Shown here one piece after another: positions 33,039-42,389 of a stretch of DNA of 64,000 bases. The notes under the pieces are model-generated. The model was not told the DNA's origin, did not search any database, and worked only from the letters and a program-made list of their open reading frames with translations. Numbering within the stretch: the stretch's first letter is position 1; each line of letters opens with the position of its first letter. A program made the position numbers and the translations under genes. Source of the stretch: Thiohalospira sp051746205 (lineage in GTDB: Bacteria; Pseudomonadota; Gammaproteobacteria; Thiohalospirales; Thiohalospiraceae); contig JBNJEU010000005.1 of assembly GCA_051746205.1 (NCBI GenBank), positions 8,448 to 72,447 on the forward strand. Direction: 5' to 3'.

Positions 33039-33869
33039 TTACTCCGCGGTGGCTTCGCGCAGCAGTTCGTTGAGGCCGACCTTGCCCCGGGTCTGCGCGT
33101 CCACCTGTTTGACGATGATGGCGGCGTAGAGGCTGTGGCTGCCGTCCTTGCTCGGCAGGGAGCCGGGCACGACCACGGCGCCGGCCGGAACCCGACCCCG
33201 GATGATCTCGCCGGTCTCGCGGTTGTAGATGGGGGTGCTCTGGCCGATGAAGACACCCATGGAGAGCACCGCGCCGGTCTCGACGATGACGCCCTCGACG
33301 ATCTCGGAGCGGGCGCCGATGAAGCAGTCGTCCTCGATGATGGTCGGCGCGGCCTGGAGCGGCTCCAGTACGCCGCCGATGCCGACGCCGCCGGAGAGAT
33401 GGACGTTCTTGCCGATCTGGGCGCAGGAGCCGACGGTGGCCCAGGTGTCGACCATGGTGCCGGTGTCGACATACGCGCCGATGTTGACGTAGGAGGGCAT
33501 CAGAACGACGTTGGGGGCGATGTAGGAGCCCCGGCGCACCGCCGCCGGCGGCACCACGCGCACGCCCTCGTCGCGGAAGTCGCGGGAGTTGTGGTCGGCG
33601 TACTTCGGCGGCACCTTGTCGAAGTAGTTGGTGAAGCCGCCCTTCATGAACTCGTTGTCGTGGATCCGGAAGGAGAGCAGAACCGCCTTCTTCAGCCACT
33701 CGTTGACCACCCACTGGTCACCCGGCTTCTCGGCGACTCGGCTCTCGCCACGGTCGAGCCGGCCCATGGCCTCCTCGACGGCGTCGCGCACCAGCGTGTC
33801 GACGCTGCGCGGGGTGATGTCGGCGCGCTTTTCGAACGCCTCTTCGATGATGCTCTGGATGTCGCTCAT
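33039..33869 (-). CDS. dapD: Tetrahydrodipicolinate N-succinyltransferase
   Basis: Left-handed beta-helix acyltransferase of 276 residues adding succinate to tetrahydrodipicolinate. Hexapeptide repeats (for example VNIGAYVDTGTMVDTWATVG) fill residues about 110-230, with GVGIGGVLEPLQAAPTIIED typical of DapD. The ATG at 33869 (MSDIQSIIEEAFE) follows GGAGAA; an earlier in-frame start would overlap dapC. Confidence 0.97.
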   Translation of the reverse strand: MSDIQSIIEEAFEKRADITPRSVDTLVRDAVEEAMGRLDRGESRVAEKPGDQWVVNEWLKKAVLLSFRIHDNEFMKGGFTNYFDKVPPKYADHNSRDFRDEGVRVVPPAAVRRGSYIAPNVVLMPSYVNIGAYVDTGTMVDTWATVGSCAQIGKNVHLSGGVGIGGVLEPLQAAPTIIEDDCFIGARSEIVEGVIVETGAVLSMGVFIGQSTPIYNRETGEIIRGRVPAGAVVVPGSLPSKDGSHSLYAAIIVKQVDAQTRGKVGLNELLREATAE

Positions 33870-33895
33870 GCTCGGTTCTCCGTGGTCGGTTGAGT

Positions 33896-35092
33896 TCAAA
33901 GTGTCTCGATGAAGGCGCGGACGCGGTGGGCGGCCTCGACGCAGCGTTCAGTCTCGGCCACCAGCGCCAGGCGCACGCGGTTCTCGCCGGGGTTGGGGCC
34001 GGCGTCGAGGCCGTGGCGTTCGCGGCCCAGATAACGGCCGGGCAGGACGGTGACGTGCTGCTCGGCGAACAGTCGGCGGGCGAATTCGGTATCGTCGATG
34101 GGCGTGCGCGGCCAGAGGTAGAAACCGGCGTCGGGGCGCCGCACCTCGAGCACCGGCTCCAGGATCGGGAGCACGGCGTCGAAACGCGCCTGGTAGTCGG
34201 CGCGGTTGGCGGCGACGTGCCCCTCGTCGTTCCAGGCGGCGATGCTGGCGGCCTGCACCGGCGGCCCCAGGGCGCAGCCGTGGTAGGTGCGGTAGCGCAG
34301 GAAGGCGTTCAGCACCTCGGCGTCGCCGGCGACGAAACCGGAGCGCAGCCCCGGCAGGTTGGAGCGCTTGGACAGGCTGTGGAAGACCACGCAGCGGCGG
34401 AAATCGGTGTTGCCGGCGGCGGCGGCCGCCCCCAGCAGCCCCTCCGGCGCCGGCCCGTCGGCGGCGTATATCTCGGCGTAGCACTCGTCGCTGGCGATGA
34501 TGAAGTCGTGGCGCTCGGCGCGCTCCAGCAGTCGGGTCAGTTGCTCGCGGTCGAGCACCGCGCCGGTGGGGTTGCCCGGGGTGCAGATGTAGAGCAGCTG
34601 GCAGCGGTCCCAGACGGCATCGGGCACGGCGTCGAAGTCGGGTCGGCCGTCCTCGCCCAGCGGCAGGTAGCCCGGCTCGGCCCCGGCCAGCAGCGCAGCA
34701 CCCTCGTAGATCTGATAGAACGGATTGGGCAGCAGCACCAGCGGCCGGGCGTGGCGGTCCACCACCGCCTGGGCGAGGGCGAAGAGCGCCTCGCGGGTTC
34801 CGGCCACCGGCAGGCAGTGGCGTTCCGGATCGACGGCGTCGGCGGGCAGCCCGAAACGGCGCGTCAGCCAGCCCGCGATGGCCTGGCGTAGCGCAGGCTC
34901 GCCCCGGGTGGTGGGGTAGCGCGCCAGCATCTCCAGGTGCCCGGCGAGGGCCTCGCGGACGAACGCCGGGGCCGGGTTGCGCGGCTCGCCGATGGAGAGC
35001 GGGATCGGGTCCGGTTCCCCGGGCGGCTCGCCGAGCAGGGTCGCCAGCTTCTCGAACGGGTAGGGATGGAGGTGGTCGAGATCGGGGTTCAT
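33896..35092 (-). CDS. dapC: Succinyldiaminopimelate aminotransferase
   Basis: Class I/II PLP aminotransferase of 398 residues. The PLP lysine is in FHSLSKRSNLPGLRSGF; YICTPGNPTGAVL and SDECYAEIY are typical cofactor-contact stretches. Operon order dapC-dapD-dapE, next to map-glnD, supports the DAP-pathway role over other aminotransferase functions. First gene of the operon, divergent from the HDOD pair. Confidence 0.92.
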   Translation of the reverse strand: MNPDLDHLHPYPFEKLATLLGEPPGEPDPIPLSIGEPRNPAPAFVREALAGHLEMLARYPTTRGEPALRQAIAGWLTRRFGLPADAVDPERHCLPVAGTREALFALAQAVVDRHARPLVLLPNPFYQIYEGAALLAGAEPGYLPLGEDGRPDFDAVPDAVWDRCQLLYICTPGNPTGAVLDREQLTRLLERAERHDFIIASDECYAEIYAADGPAPEGLLGAAAAAGNTDFRRCVVFHSLSKRSNLPGLRSGFVAGDAEVLNAFLRYRTYHGCALGPPVQAASIAAWNDEGHVAANRADYQARFDAVLPILEPVLEVRRPDAGFYLWPRTPIDDTEFARRLFAEQHVTVLPGRYLGRERHGLDAGPNPGENRVRLALVAETERCVEAAHRVRAFIETL

Positions 35093-35333
35093 GGGGCGGT
35101 GCCGTAAGTAGGCTCTTCGAGATTGTGCTGAAGGCCGGAACCGTGGCGGTGTCCGGCCTTCAAGCCCGGCGTGAATCCGTTTGCGCGCCATTGTACGACA
35201 ACGAACCCCTCCGGAGAACAGTGAAAACCGGAACGGATAATCTATGGGCAGATCCGCGCCGTCCCCTGCGTTATCATTGGTCCCATCAGCCACCTGGCAC
35301 TCCACCCAGAACAACCACCGGAGGACTCGAACC

Positions 35334-36161
35334 ATGGCCGTGGATATCGCCACGCTGTCACTGCCCGCCCTCTCCCCGGAAGGGATGAAGGTCCTGGAAA
35401 TGGTCGAGGCCCCCGATGCGGAGGTGGGGCCGGTTTCCGAGGCCGTCGCCCATGACCCATTGCTGAGCAGTACCCTGCTGAGCATCGCGAATTCACCGGC
35501 CTACCGGCGGCGCACCGAGCTGACCAACGCCCGCCACGCGGTGAGCATGCTCGGGCTGAAGAAGGTGCGCATGGCGGTGATGGTGGTGGCCATGCGCCAG
35601 TCGCGCCAGCAGGGCGGGGCGATTCTGGAGGGACTCTGGGAACACGCCTTTGCCATGGCGGCGCTGATGCGCCGCATCGCCGGACGGGGGCCATCGACCC
35701 TGGCCGACGATCTGGAGTTTACCGGATTGATGCACGACATGGGCGCGCTGGTCCTGGCGGCCAATTACCCCGATGCCTACCGCACCCTGTTCCAGGAGGC
35801 GGCCGCCGAGGAGGCCGATATTCTGGCCGCCGAGCGAGCCGTATTCGGTGTCGATCGCAGCACCGTGCTCGCCGGCATGGGGGAACGGTTGCACCTGCCC
35901 GGGATCATCCTCGAGGCGGAGGCCGCCTTCCGTGCCGGGGCCGATGTCGGCTCCGCCGAGGGCGAGGTGGAGACCCATCACGCGGTGCTCGCCCTGGCCC
36001 ACCATCTGGACCGCATGGCCCACGCCGGCAGTCAGCGACCCCGCGAGCCTGTCGGGCCGAAGGCGGAGACCCTTCGGCGTGCCCTGAACCTCGGCGCGGA
36101 GGACATCGACGACCTCGTGGATGAATTCGAATCGCTGCTCGACGAGAGCCTGAGTATCTGA
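35334..36161 (+). CDS. HDOD domain protein (first of a tandem pair)
   Basis: A 275-residue protein almost entirely HDOD domain. Recognisable parts are DPLLSSTLLSIANSPAYRRR, LTNARHAVSMLGLKKVRMAV and the HD-derived LMHDMGALVLA. HDOD domains are usually non-catalytic signalling modules. The ATG at 35334 follows GGAGG. It is followed nine bases later by a paralogue. Confidence 0.88.
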   Translation: MAVDIATLSLPALSPEGMKVLEMVEAPDAEVGPVSEAVAHDPLLSSTLLSIANSPAYRRRTELTNARHAVSMLGLKKVRMAVMVVAMRQSRQQGGAILEGLWEHAFAMAALMRRIAGRGPSTLADDLEFTGLMHDMGALVLAANYPDAYRTLFQEAAAEEADILAAERAVFGVDRSTVLAGMGERLHLPGIILEAEAAFRAGADVGSAEGEVETHHAVLALAHHLDRMAHAGSQRPREPVGPKAETLRRALNLGAEDIDDLVDEFESLLDESLSI

Positions 36162-36170
36162 GGAGTCTCC

Positions 36171-37004
36171 ATGAATTCCGAATTCATTTCGGTGAAGATG
36201 CCGAGCATCGCCCCCAGTGGACGCCAGGTCCTGGCGATGCTGGAAGAGGACAATCCCGACATGCTGCGGCTTACCGAGGCCATCGTGCATGATCCGGTGC
36301 TGGCCAGTGCGGTGTTGAAGTACGCCAATGCGCCGATGTACCGGCGCATGGTGGAGGTCACCAACGTCCGGCAGGCGATCAGCATCCTCGGTCTGCGCAA
36401 CGTGCGCCTGGCGGTGATGGTGGCGAGCATGCGCAGCTTCTCCGATCCTTACGCACACAGCCCCATCGCCGAGGCGCTGTGGACTCACAGCTTTGCCATG
36501 GCCGGGCTCACCAAGGCCATCGCCCAGATGGCCGCGCCGCAGATGGCGGAAGATCTGGAACTCACCGGCCTGCTCCACGAGATGGGCGGCCTGATCCTGC
36601 TGACCAACTTTCCCGAAGAGTATCAACAGGTGGTGCGCGAGGCGCTGGCGGAAGGCGCCTACATCGAGGACCGCGAGAAGGATTTCTTCGGGGTGACCCA
36701 TAACGAACTGGTGTCGCGTCTCATCGACGAGATCCGCCTGCCCGACGTGACCCTGGGGGCGATTACCGACTTTCCCTTCATGCGCGACATCCAGATGGTT
36801 GAACGGGAGGTGGACTACCACATCGCCATCCTGGCCCTGGCCCATCACATCTACGAGGCCAGCGGCCGGGATCCGGACCATCCGCTGGAACGCTATCCCG
36901 GTCAGCGCGAGGAACTGATGGCTCTGCTCGAACTGAGCGAGGAAGACATGGTCTCCCTGAGCGAGCAGTTCGACGCCATTCAGGCCGATCTGCTATCCCG
37001 CTGA
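36171..37004 (+). CDS. HDOD domain protein (second of a tandem pair)
   Basis: A 277-residue paralogue of the preceding gene along its whole length (DPVLASAVLKYANAPMYRRM, VTNVRQAISILGLRNVRLAV). Its HD-derived motif is LLHEMGGLIL, with Glu replacing Asp, so catalysis is very unlikely. The pair looks like a tandem duplication. The 3' end overlaps the convergent glnD by 12 bases. Confidence 0.88.
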   Translation: MNSEFISVKMPSIAPSGRQVLAMLEEDNPDMLRLTEAIVHDPVLASAVLKYANAPMYRRMVEVTNVRQAISILGLRNVRLAVMVASMRSFSDPYAHSPIAEALWTHSFAMAGLTKAIAQMAAPQMAEDLELTGLLHEMGGLILLTNFPEEYQQVVREALAEGAYIEDREKDFFGVTHNELVSRLIDEIRLPDVTLGAITDFPFMRDIQMVEREVDYHIAILALAHHIYEASGRDPDHPLERYPGQREELMALLELSEEDMVSLSEQFDAIQADLLSR

Positions 37005-39689
37005 GCGCTGCTGCGTCTCCGCGCCATTGTCCACGGCGGCGCGGATCCGTTCCGCCAGCCCGTTGATGAGCCCGGGATCCTTGAGGGGACGACCCTGGTC
37101 GTCGGTGACGAAGAAGATGTCCTCGGCGCGCTCGCCCAGGGTGGTGATCTTGGCGTTCTGGATCCGCAACCCGGCGTCGAGGAGTTCGGCGCCGATGAGG
37201 GCCAGCAGTCCCGGTCGATCGGCGGTTTCCACGCGTAGCACGGTACGCTGATTGCCCGGATCCTCGCGCAGGTCCACCCGGGTGGCCAACGGAAAGTGCT
37301 TGAGCTGGCGCGAGATCCGGTGGCTCGGATGGACCATCTCCTCGATCGGACGAGCCAGTCCGTTCCGCAGTGCGGCCTCGATTTCGGTGATGCGCTCACC
37401 GCTGCTGATGGATTCGCCGTTCTCCTCGAGGATGGTGAAGCTGTTGAGGGTCTGGCCGTCGCGGGAAGTGACGATGCGGGCGTCGGCCACTGTCAGCCCC
37501 AGCTGTTCCAGCACCGAGGTGGTGCGCACGAAGATGGTCGGGTCGACGGGGGCGTGGATGAACAGTTCGGTGCCCCCGCGCTGGGTCTTCTGGCGGAACT
37601 GGATAAGAGGCCCCTCCGGATGGCCGCGCTGAAGGATGGCCTGGGCGTGCCAGACCAGTTCGTCGGCGCTGTAGCGGCGGAAATACTCATCGTCGAAGTT
37701 CTGCCACAGCGCCTCCAGGGCGTCGGGAGCCAGGGCATGGTGGTGTAGCTGGGCGCGCGCCTCTTCCTTGTGCTGTTCCACCATTTCCGCCTGATCCAGT
37801 CGGTTGTCCAGACCACGCTCCAGGGCATCACGGGTGGCGTGGTAGAGTTCCGCCAGCAGGGCGTCCTTCCAGTCGTTCCAGACCGTGGGGCTGGTGGCGC
37901 GCATGTCCGCCACCGTCAGCAGATAGAGACCGTCCAGGTGGCGGCGATCGCCGACCCGCGCGGCGAAGGCGTTGATGACCTCCGGGTCGCTGATGTCCTT
38001 GCGCTGGGCGGTGGTGGAGAAGAGCAGATGGTGGCGGACCAGCCAGACCACCAGCTCCGTCTCGGACGCCGAGAGGCCGTGGGCGGTGCAGAAGTTCTCG
38101 GCGTCCTCGGCCCCCAGTTCCGAGTGGTCGCCGCCGCGCCCCTTGGCAATGTCGTGGAACAGCGCCGCAAGATAGAGCAGCTCCGGTTGCGTCTGCTCGG
38201 CGATGAGCGAAGAGCTGAGCGGAAACTCGTGGGCGAAGTCGGGTACCGTGAAGCGGCGCAGATTGCGCACCACGAACAGGGTGTGCTGATCCACGGTGTA
38301 GGCGTGGAAGAGATCGTGCTGCATCTGGCCGACGATCTCGCCGAAGGCGGGAATGTAGGCGGCCAGCACGCCGTAGCGATTCATCCGGCGCAGCTCGTGG
38401 GTGACCCCGCGCGGCTGGCGGAGGAACTCCAGGAACAGCGAGCGGGCGCGCGGATCGGCGCGGAAATCGGCGTCGATGAGGTGGCGGTGGTCGCGCACGA
38501 GGCGGATGGTATTGGCGCGTACCCCCTGGAGTTCCGGATGGCGCGCCTTGACCAGGAAGAGTTCGAGCAGCGCGGTCGGCTCCTCGGTGAAAACCCCCGA
38601 ATGGGCCACTTCGATGAAGCCGCGCTGCGCCTGGAAACGGCTGTTGAGCGGGCGCGGCTCCTCCGCCGGTTCGTCGGTCAGCAGGATCTCCTCCTGGAAG
38701 AGCTGCAGCAGGAGTTCATTGAGCCGGCGCAGCTCGGTGATGGTGCGGTAGTATGCTTTCATGAAGTGTTCCACCGCCAGCCGCCGCGTGTCATCGGTAT
38801 AACCGAATTCCCGGGCCAGTGCGCGCTGGTGGTCGAACAGCAGCCGATCCTCGCGCCGACCGGTGAGGACATGGAGACCGAATCGGACCCGCCAGAGGAA
38901 GGCCTGACCCTCCGCCAGGGCCGTGTATTCGTGCTCGGTGAGGAAGCCGTGGCCCACCAGCGAGTACAGGGTGTCGGCATTGAAGTGGCGCTTGGCCACC
39001 CAGCCGATCATCTGGATGTCGCGCAGGCCGCCGGGGCTCTCCTTCACATTGGGTTCGAGGTTGTGGGCGGTGTCGTGGTACTTGCGGTGGCGGGTGATCT
39101 GTTCCCGCCACTTGGCTTCGAAAAAGGCGCGGCTGTTCCAGAGCCGATCGGGGCCGGTACGCGCCCGCATCCCCTCGAACAGGCCGGTATCGCCGGCGAT
39201 GCGGCGTGCCTCCATCATGTTGGTGGCCACGGTGATGTCGCGGCGCGATTCCATTTCGCAATCGGCCACGCTGCGCACGCTCTGGCCGACCTCCAGTCCG
39301 ATGTCCCAGAGGAAGGTCAGGAAGGCGCTCAGCGCCTCTTCCGGCGGTTCCTCGGTCTCGGGCAGCAGGATCATGATGTCGACGTCGGAGCCGAGATGGA
39401 GCTCGCCGCGGCCATAGCCGCCGACCGCGATCAGGGCGAGGCGCTCTGCGACCCCGGTCGGGAGCCAGTGCGCCCAGGCACGCCGAAGCAGGGCGTCCGC
39501 TACGGCCGCACGGCCATGCACGAGTTCGGTGATCGGCCGTCCTTCGTGGAAGGCCTCGGCGAGGGTGGTGCGAGTGCGATCCAGGACCTCCCGGAACAGC
39601 GCATGGGGAGGCTCGCCGGCGGCCAGTCGCCGGTCCAGAGCCGCCTCGTTCAGCAGCCAGGGAACCGGAGAGGGATCCGGCTGGGTCAA
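36993..39689 (-). CDS. glnD: Bifunctional uridylyltransferase/uridylyl-removing enzyme GlnD
   Basis: Nitrogen-status sensor of 898 residues that modifies PII. The nucleotidyltransferase motif GGYGRGELHLGSDVD is at about residues 93-107; the uridylyl-removing HD domain has LFHDIAKGRGGDHS (about 510); two ACT domains lie at about 710-790 and 820-890 and bind glutamine. A TTG at 39689 is the likely start: it overlaps the map stop as TTGA, has GGAG seven bases upstream, and no ATG or GTG lies near the conserved N-terminus. Confidence 0.95.
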   Translation of the reverse strand: MTQPDPSPVPWLLNEAALDRRLAAGEPPHALFREVLDRTRTTLAEAFHEGRPITELVHGRAAVADALLRRAWAHWLPTGVAERLALIAVGGYGRGELHLGSDVDIMILLPETEEPPEEALSAFLTFLWDIGLEVGQSVRSVADCEMESRRDITVATNMMEARRIAGDTGLFEGMRARTGPDRLWNSRAFFEAKWREQITRHRKYHDTAHNLEPNVKESPGGLRDIQMIGWVAKRHFNADTLYSLVGHGFLTEHEYTALAEGQAFLWRVRFGLHVLTGRREDRLLFDHQRALAREFGYTDDTRRLAVEHFMKAYYRTITELRRLNELLLQLFQEEILLTDEPAEEPRPLNSRFQAQRGFIEVAHSGVFTEEPTALLELFLVKARHPELQGVRANTIRLVRDHRHLIDADFRADPRARSLFLEFLRQPRGVTHELRRMNRYGVLAAYIPAFGEIVGQMQHDLFHAYTVDQHTLFVVRNLRRFTVPDFAHEFPLSSSLIAEQTQPELLYLAALFHDIAKGRGGDHSELGAEDAENFCTAHGLSASETELVVWLVRHHLLFSTTAQRKDISDPEVINAFAARVGDRRHLDGLYLLTVADMRATSPTVWNDWKDALLAELYHATRDALERGLDNRLDQAEMVEQHKEEARAQLHHHALAPDALEALWQNFDDEYFRRYSADELVWHAQAILQRGHPEGPLIQFRQKTQRGGTELFIHAPVDPTIFVRTTSVLEQLGLTVADARIVTSRDGQTLNSFTILEENGESISSGERITEIEAALRNGLARPIEEMVHPSHRISRQLKHFPLATRVDLREDPGNQRTVLRVETADRPGLLALIGAELLDAGLRIQNAKITTLGERAEDIFFVTDDQGRPLKDPGLINGLAERIRAAVDNGAETQQRSAG

Positions 39690-40453
39690 ACGGGGTCTCC
39701 GTCGCGCCGGGTCAGGATCTCGTGGCCGTCCTCGGTGACCAGCAGGGTGTGTTCCCACTGGGCGGAGAGGCTGCGGTCCTTGGTGACCACGGTCCAGTCG
39801 TCCTTGAGGACCTTCACATCGCGCTTGCCGAGGTTCACCATCGGCTCGATGGTGAAGGTCATGCCCGGCTCCAGGGCGAGACCGGTGCCCGCCTCGCCGT
39901 AGTGGAGCACCTGCGGCTCCTCGTGGAACTTGCGCCCGATCCCGTGGCCGCAGTATTCGCGCACCACGGTGCAGTCGTTCTTCTCGGCGTGGCGCTGGAT
40001 GGCGTGGCCGATGTCGCCCAGACGCACACCGGGGGCGACCATGTCGATGCCGACCACCAGGCACTCGTGGGCGATGCGGCAGATCCGCTCGCCGCGCACG
40101 GTCGGCTTGCCCACCTGGTACATCTTGCTGGTGTCGCCGTGGTAGCCGTCCTTGATCACGGTGACGTCGATGTTGACGATGTCGCCGTCCTTGAGCTTCT
40201 TGTCGCCCGGGATCCCGTGGCAGACCACGTGGTTCACCGAGGTGCAGACCGACTTCGGGAAGCCGTGGTAGTTGAGCGGCGCGGGGATGGCGTCCTGCTC
40301 GTTGACGATGTAGTCGTGGGCCAGGCGGTCCAGCTCGTCGGTGGTCACCCCGGGCTGCACACGGGGTTCCAGCATGGCCAGAACGTCGGCGGCCAGTCGG
40401 CCGGCCACGCGCATCTTCTCGATCTCGTCGGCGGTCTTGATGGATACGGTCAT
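39686..40453 (-). CDS. map: Type I methionine aminopeptidase
   Basis: Removes the initiator methionine from nascent proteins. At 255 residues it is a standard bacterial type I enzyme. Metal-ligand stretches are VNIDVTVIKDGYHGDTSKMY, GHGIGRKFHEEP, FTIEPMVN and WEHTLLVTEDG. It is divergent from rpsB and overlaps glnD by four bases. Confidence 0.97.
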   Translation of the reverse strand: MTVSIKTADEIEKMRVAGRLAADVLAMLEPRVQPGVTTDELDRLAHDYIVNEQDAIPAPLNYHGFPKSVCTSVNHVVCHGIPGDKKLKDGDIVNIDVTVIKDGYHGDTSKMYQVGKPTVRGERICRIAHECLVVGIDMVAPGVRLGDIGHAIQRHAEKNDCTVVREYCGHGIGRKFHEEPQVLHYGEAGTGLALEPGMTFTIEPMVNLGKRDVKVLKDDWTVVTKDRSLSAQWEHTLLVTEDGHEILTRRDGDPV

Positions 40454-40494
40454 TGTGGGAGGGTTCCTGGAACCGCGTGAAAGCGGTCTGTGGT

Positions 40495-40524
40495 TTGTCG
40501 TGCAAGGACGTTCCATGGTATAAA
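40495..40524 (+). promoter_or_regulatory. Predicted rpsB-tsf promoter
   Basis: TTGTCG (40495-40500) and TATAAA (40519-40524) are 18 bases apart, and TG precedes the -10 in extended form (TGGTATAAA). Transcription would start near 40531, leaving a leader of about 150 bases. Confidence 0.6.
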
Positions 40525-40530
40525 TCGCGC

Positions 40531-40680
40531 GCCGTTTAGGCAAATCACTCCCACCATGACGCCCGTGCGGCCCGTGGGGGAAATACACACACGCACCGAT
40601 AGAAACGCCCGCCAGGGTGCTCCGCAAGGGGTTGGTGGTCGGGGTGCGTGGAGGCTCAACCCTGAAAAAGGAAATCAACC
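40531..40680 (+). promoter_or_regulatory. rpsB leader, possible S2 autoregulatory region
   Basis: The roughly 150-base leader ends in a structured region: GGGTTG near 40627 can pair with CAACCC near 40657, enclosing a G-rich loop. In gammaproteobacteria ribosomal protein S2 represses its own mRNA through a conserved rpsB leader. The length and a stem close to the start fit, but the conserved consensus was not checked. Confidence 0.35.
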
Positions 40681-41490
40681 ATGTCCGATATCTCCATGCG
40701 CAACCTGCTGGAGGCCGGTGTCCATTTCGGCCATCAGACGCGCTACTGGAACCCGCAGATGGCTCCGTACATCTTCGGCGCCCGCAACAAGATCCACATC
40801 ATTAACCTGGAAAAGACCCTGCCGCTCTTCCAGGAGGCCCAGAACTTCGTCGGTAGCCTGGCCGCGCGCAAGGGCAAGATCCTCTTCGTCGGCACCAAGC
40901 GCGCCGCCCAGGACGTGGTCCGCGACGAGGCGCTGCGCTGCGGCATGCCGTATGTGAACCATCGCTGGCTCGGCGGCATGCTCACCAACTTCAAGACCGT
41001 GCGCCAGTCCATCCGCCGCCTGAAGGAACTCGAGACCATGCGCGACGACGGGACCTTCGACCGCCTTCGCAAGAAGGAAGCGATGATGCTTTCCCGCGAA
41101 CTGGACAAGCTCGAGCGCGGTCTCGGCGGCATCAAGGACATGGGCGGTCTGCCCGACGCGATGTTCGTGGTCGACGTCGGCTACGAGAAGAACGCCATTG
41201 CCGAGGCCAACAAGCTCGGCATCCCGGTCATCGGCATCGTCGATACCAACAACAGCCCCAAGGGCGTCGATTACGTGATCCCGGGCAACGATGATGCCCT
41301 GCGTGCCGTGCGCATCTACGTCAAGGGCATTGCCGACGCCATTGAAGACGGTCGCCGTTCCAGCGGCCACGCCGTCGCCGATGATTTCGTCGAAATGGAC
41401 GAGACCGAGACCACCGATGAGGCCGCCGAAGCCGCCGCCACCGCGCCGGAGACCGAGGCGGTCGTCGAAGCATCCGAAGCGAGGACTTGA
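40681..41490 (+). CDS. rpsB: 30S ribosomal protein S2
   Basis: A 269-residue S2, recognised from NLLEAGVHFGHQTRYWNPQM, INLEKTLPLFQEA, HRWLGGMLTNFKTV and GIPVIGIVDTNNSP. The last 40 residues are a Glu/Ala/Thr-rich acidic tail, longer than in E. coli. A tsf gene follows after four bases, the universal rpsB-tsf arrangement. Confidence 0.98.
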   Translation: MSDISMRNLLEAGVHFGHQTRYWNPQMAPYIFGARNKIHIINLEKTLPLFQEAQNFVGSLAARKGKILFVGTKRAAQDVVRDEALRCGMPYVNHRWLGGMLTNFKTVRQSIRRLKELETMRDDGTFDRLRKKEAMMLSRELDKLERGLGGIKDMGGLPDAMFVVDVGYEKNAIAEANKLGIPVIGIVDTNNSPKGVDYVIPGNDDALRAVRIYVKGIADAIEDGRRSSGHAVADDFVEMDETETTDEAAEAAATAPETEAVVEASEART

Positions 41491-41494
41491 ACCG

Positions 41495-42379
41495 ATGGCA
41501 ATTTCCGCAGCACAGGTTAAGGAACTGCGTGAGCGCACCGGCGCCGGCATGATGGAGTGCAAGAAGGCACTGACCGAGACCGAGGGCGACATGGAGGCGG
41601 CCATCGAGCACATGCGCAAGAGCGGGCTGGCGAAGGCCGACAAGAAGGCCGATCGCACCGCCGCCGAGGGTCGCATCGCCGTGGCGTACAGCGGTGACGG
41701 CAAGGCCGGCGCCATTGTCGAGGTCAACTGCGAGACCGACTTCGTCGGTCGTGGTGACGAGTTCGCCGACTTCGTCCAGGGGATCGCCCAGCGCATCGTC
41801 GACGAGCGCCCTGCCGACGTCGATGCCCTGCTGGCCCTGCCGTCGAAGGGCGAGGGCGAGACCGTGGGCGACGCGGTCAAGCACCTCATCGCCAAGATCG
41901 GGGAGAACATGAACGTGCGCCGCTTCGAGATCTTCGAGACCGGGACCGGGAGCCTCAACCATTACCTCCACGGCGAGCGCATCGGCGTTCTGGTGGAGCT
42001 GGAGGGCGGCGACGCCGATCTGGCTCGCGACATCGCCATGCACGTGGCGGCCAGCAACCCGGCCTGCATCAACGAGTCCGAGGTACCCGCCGATCTGATG
42101 GAGAAGGAAAAGGCTGTCTTCAAGGCGCAGGCCGAAGAGAGCGGCAAGCCGGCCGACATCATCGAGAAGATGATCGACGGCCGGATGAAGAAGTTCCTGA
42201 AGGAGGTCACCCTGCTGGGTCAGCCCTTCGTCAAGGACCCGGATCAGACCGTGGAGCAGCTGCTGGAGGCCAAGGGCGCGAAGGCCGTGCGCTTCGTCCG
42301 GCTGGAAGTCGGCGAGGGCATCGAGAAGGAAGAGGTGAGCTTCGCCGAAGAGGTCATGGCCCAGGTTCAGGGCAGCTGA
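41495..42379 (+). CDS. tsf: Elongation factor Ts
   Basis: EF-Tu nucleotide-exchange factor, 294 residues. The N-terminal motif ELRERTGAGMMECKKALTE, the VEVNCETDFVGRGDEF stretch and IIEKMIDGRMKKFLKEVTLL are typical. ATG at 41495. Confidence 0.98.
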   Translation: MAISAAQVKELRERTGAGMMECKKALTETEGDMEAAIEHMRKSGLAKADKKADRTAAEGRIAVAYSGDGKAGAIVEVNCETDFVGRGDEFADFVQGIAQRIVDERPADVDALLALPSKGEGETVGDAVKHLIAKIGENMNVRRFEIFETGTGSLNHYLHGERIGVLVELEGGDADLARDIAMHVAASNPACINESEVPADLMEKEKAVFKAQAEESGKPADIIEKMIDGRMKKFLKEVTLLGQPFVKDPDQTVEQLLEAKGAKAVRFVRLEVGEGIEKEEVSFAEEVMAQVQGS

Positions 42380-42389
42380 GGGCGGCGGG

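Noticed and set aside
37770..39902. 710-codon plus-strand open frame opposite glnD and map
   Set aside because: Antisense to two certain genes, low-complexity Gly/Val/Gln composition and no recognisable domain.
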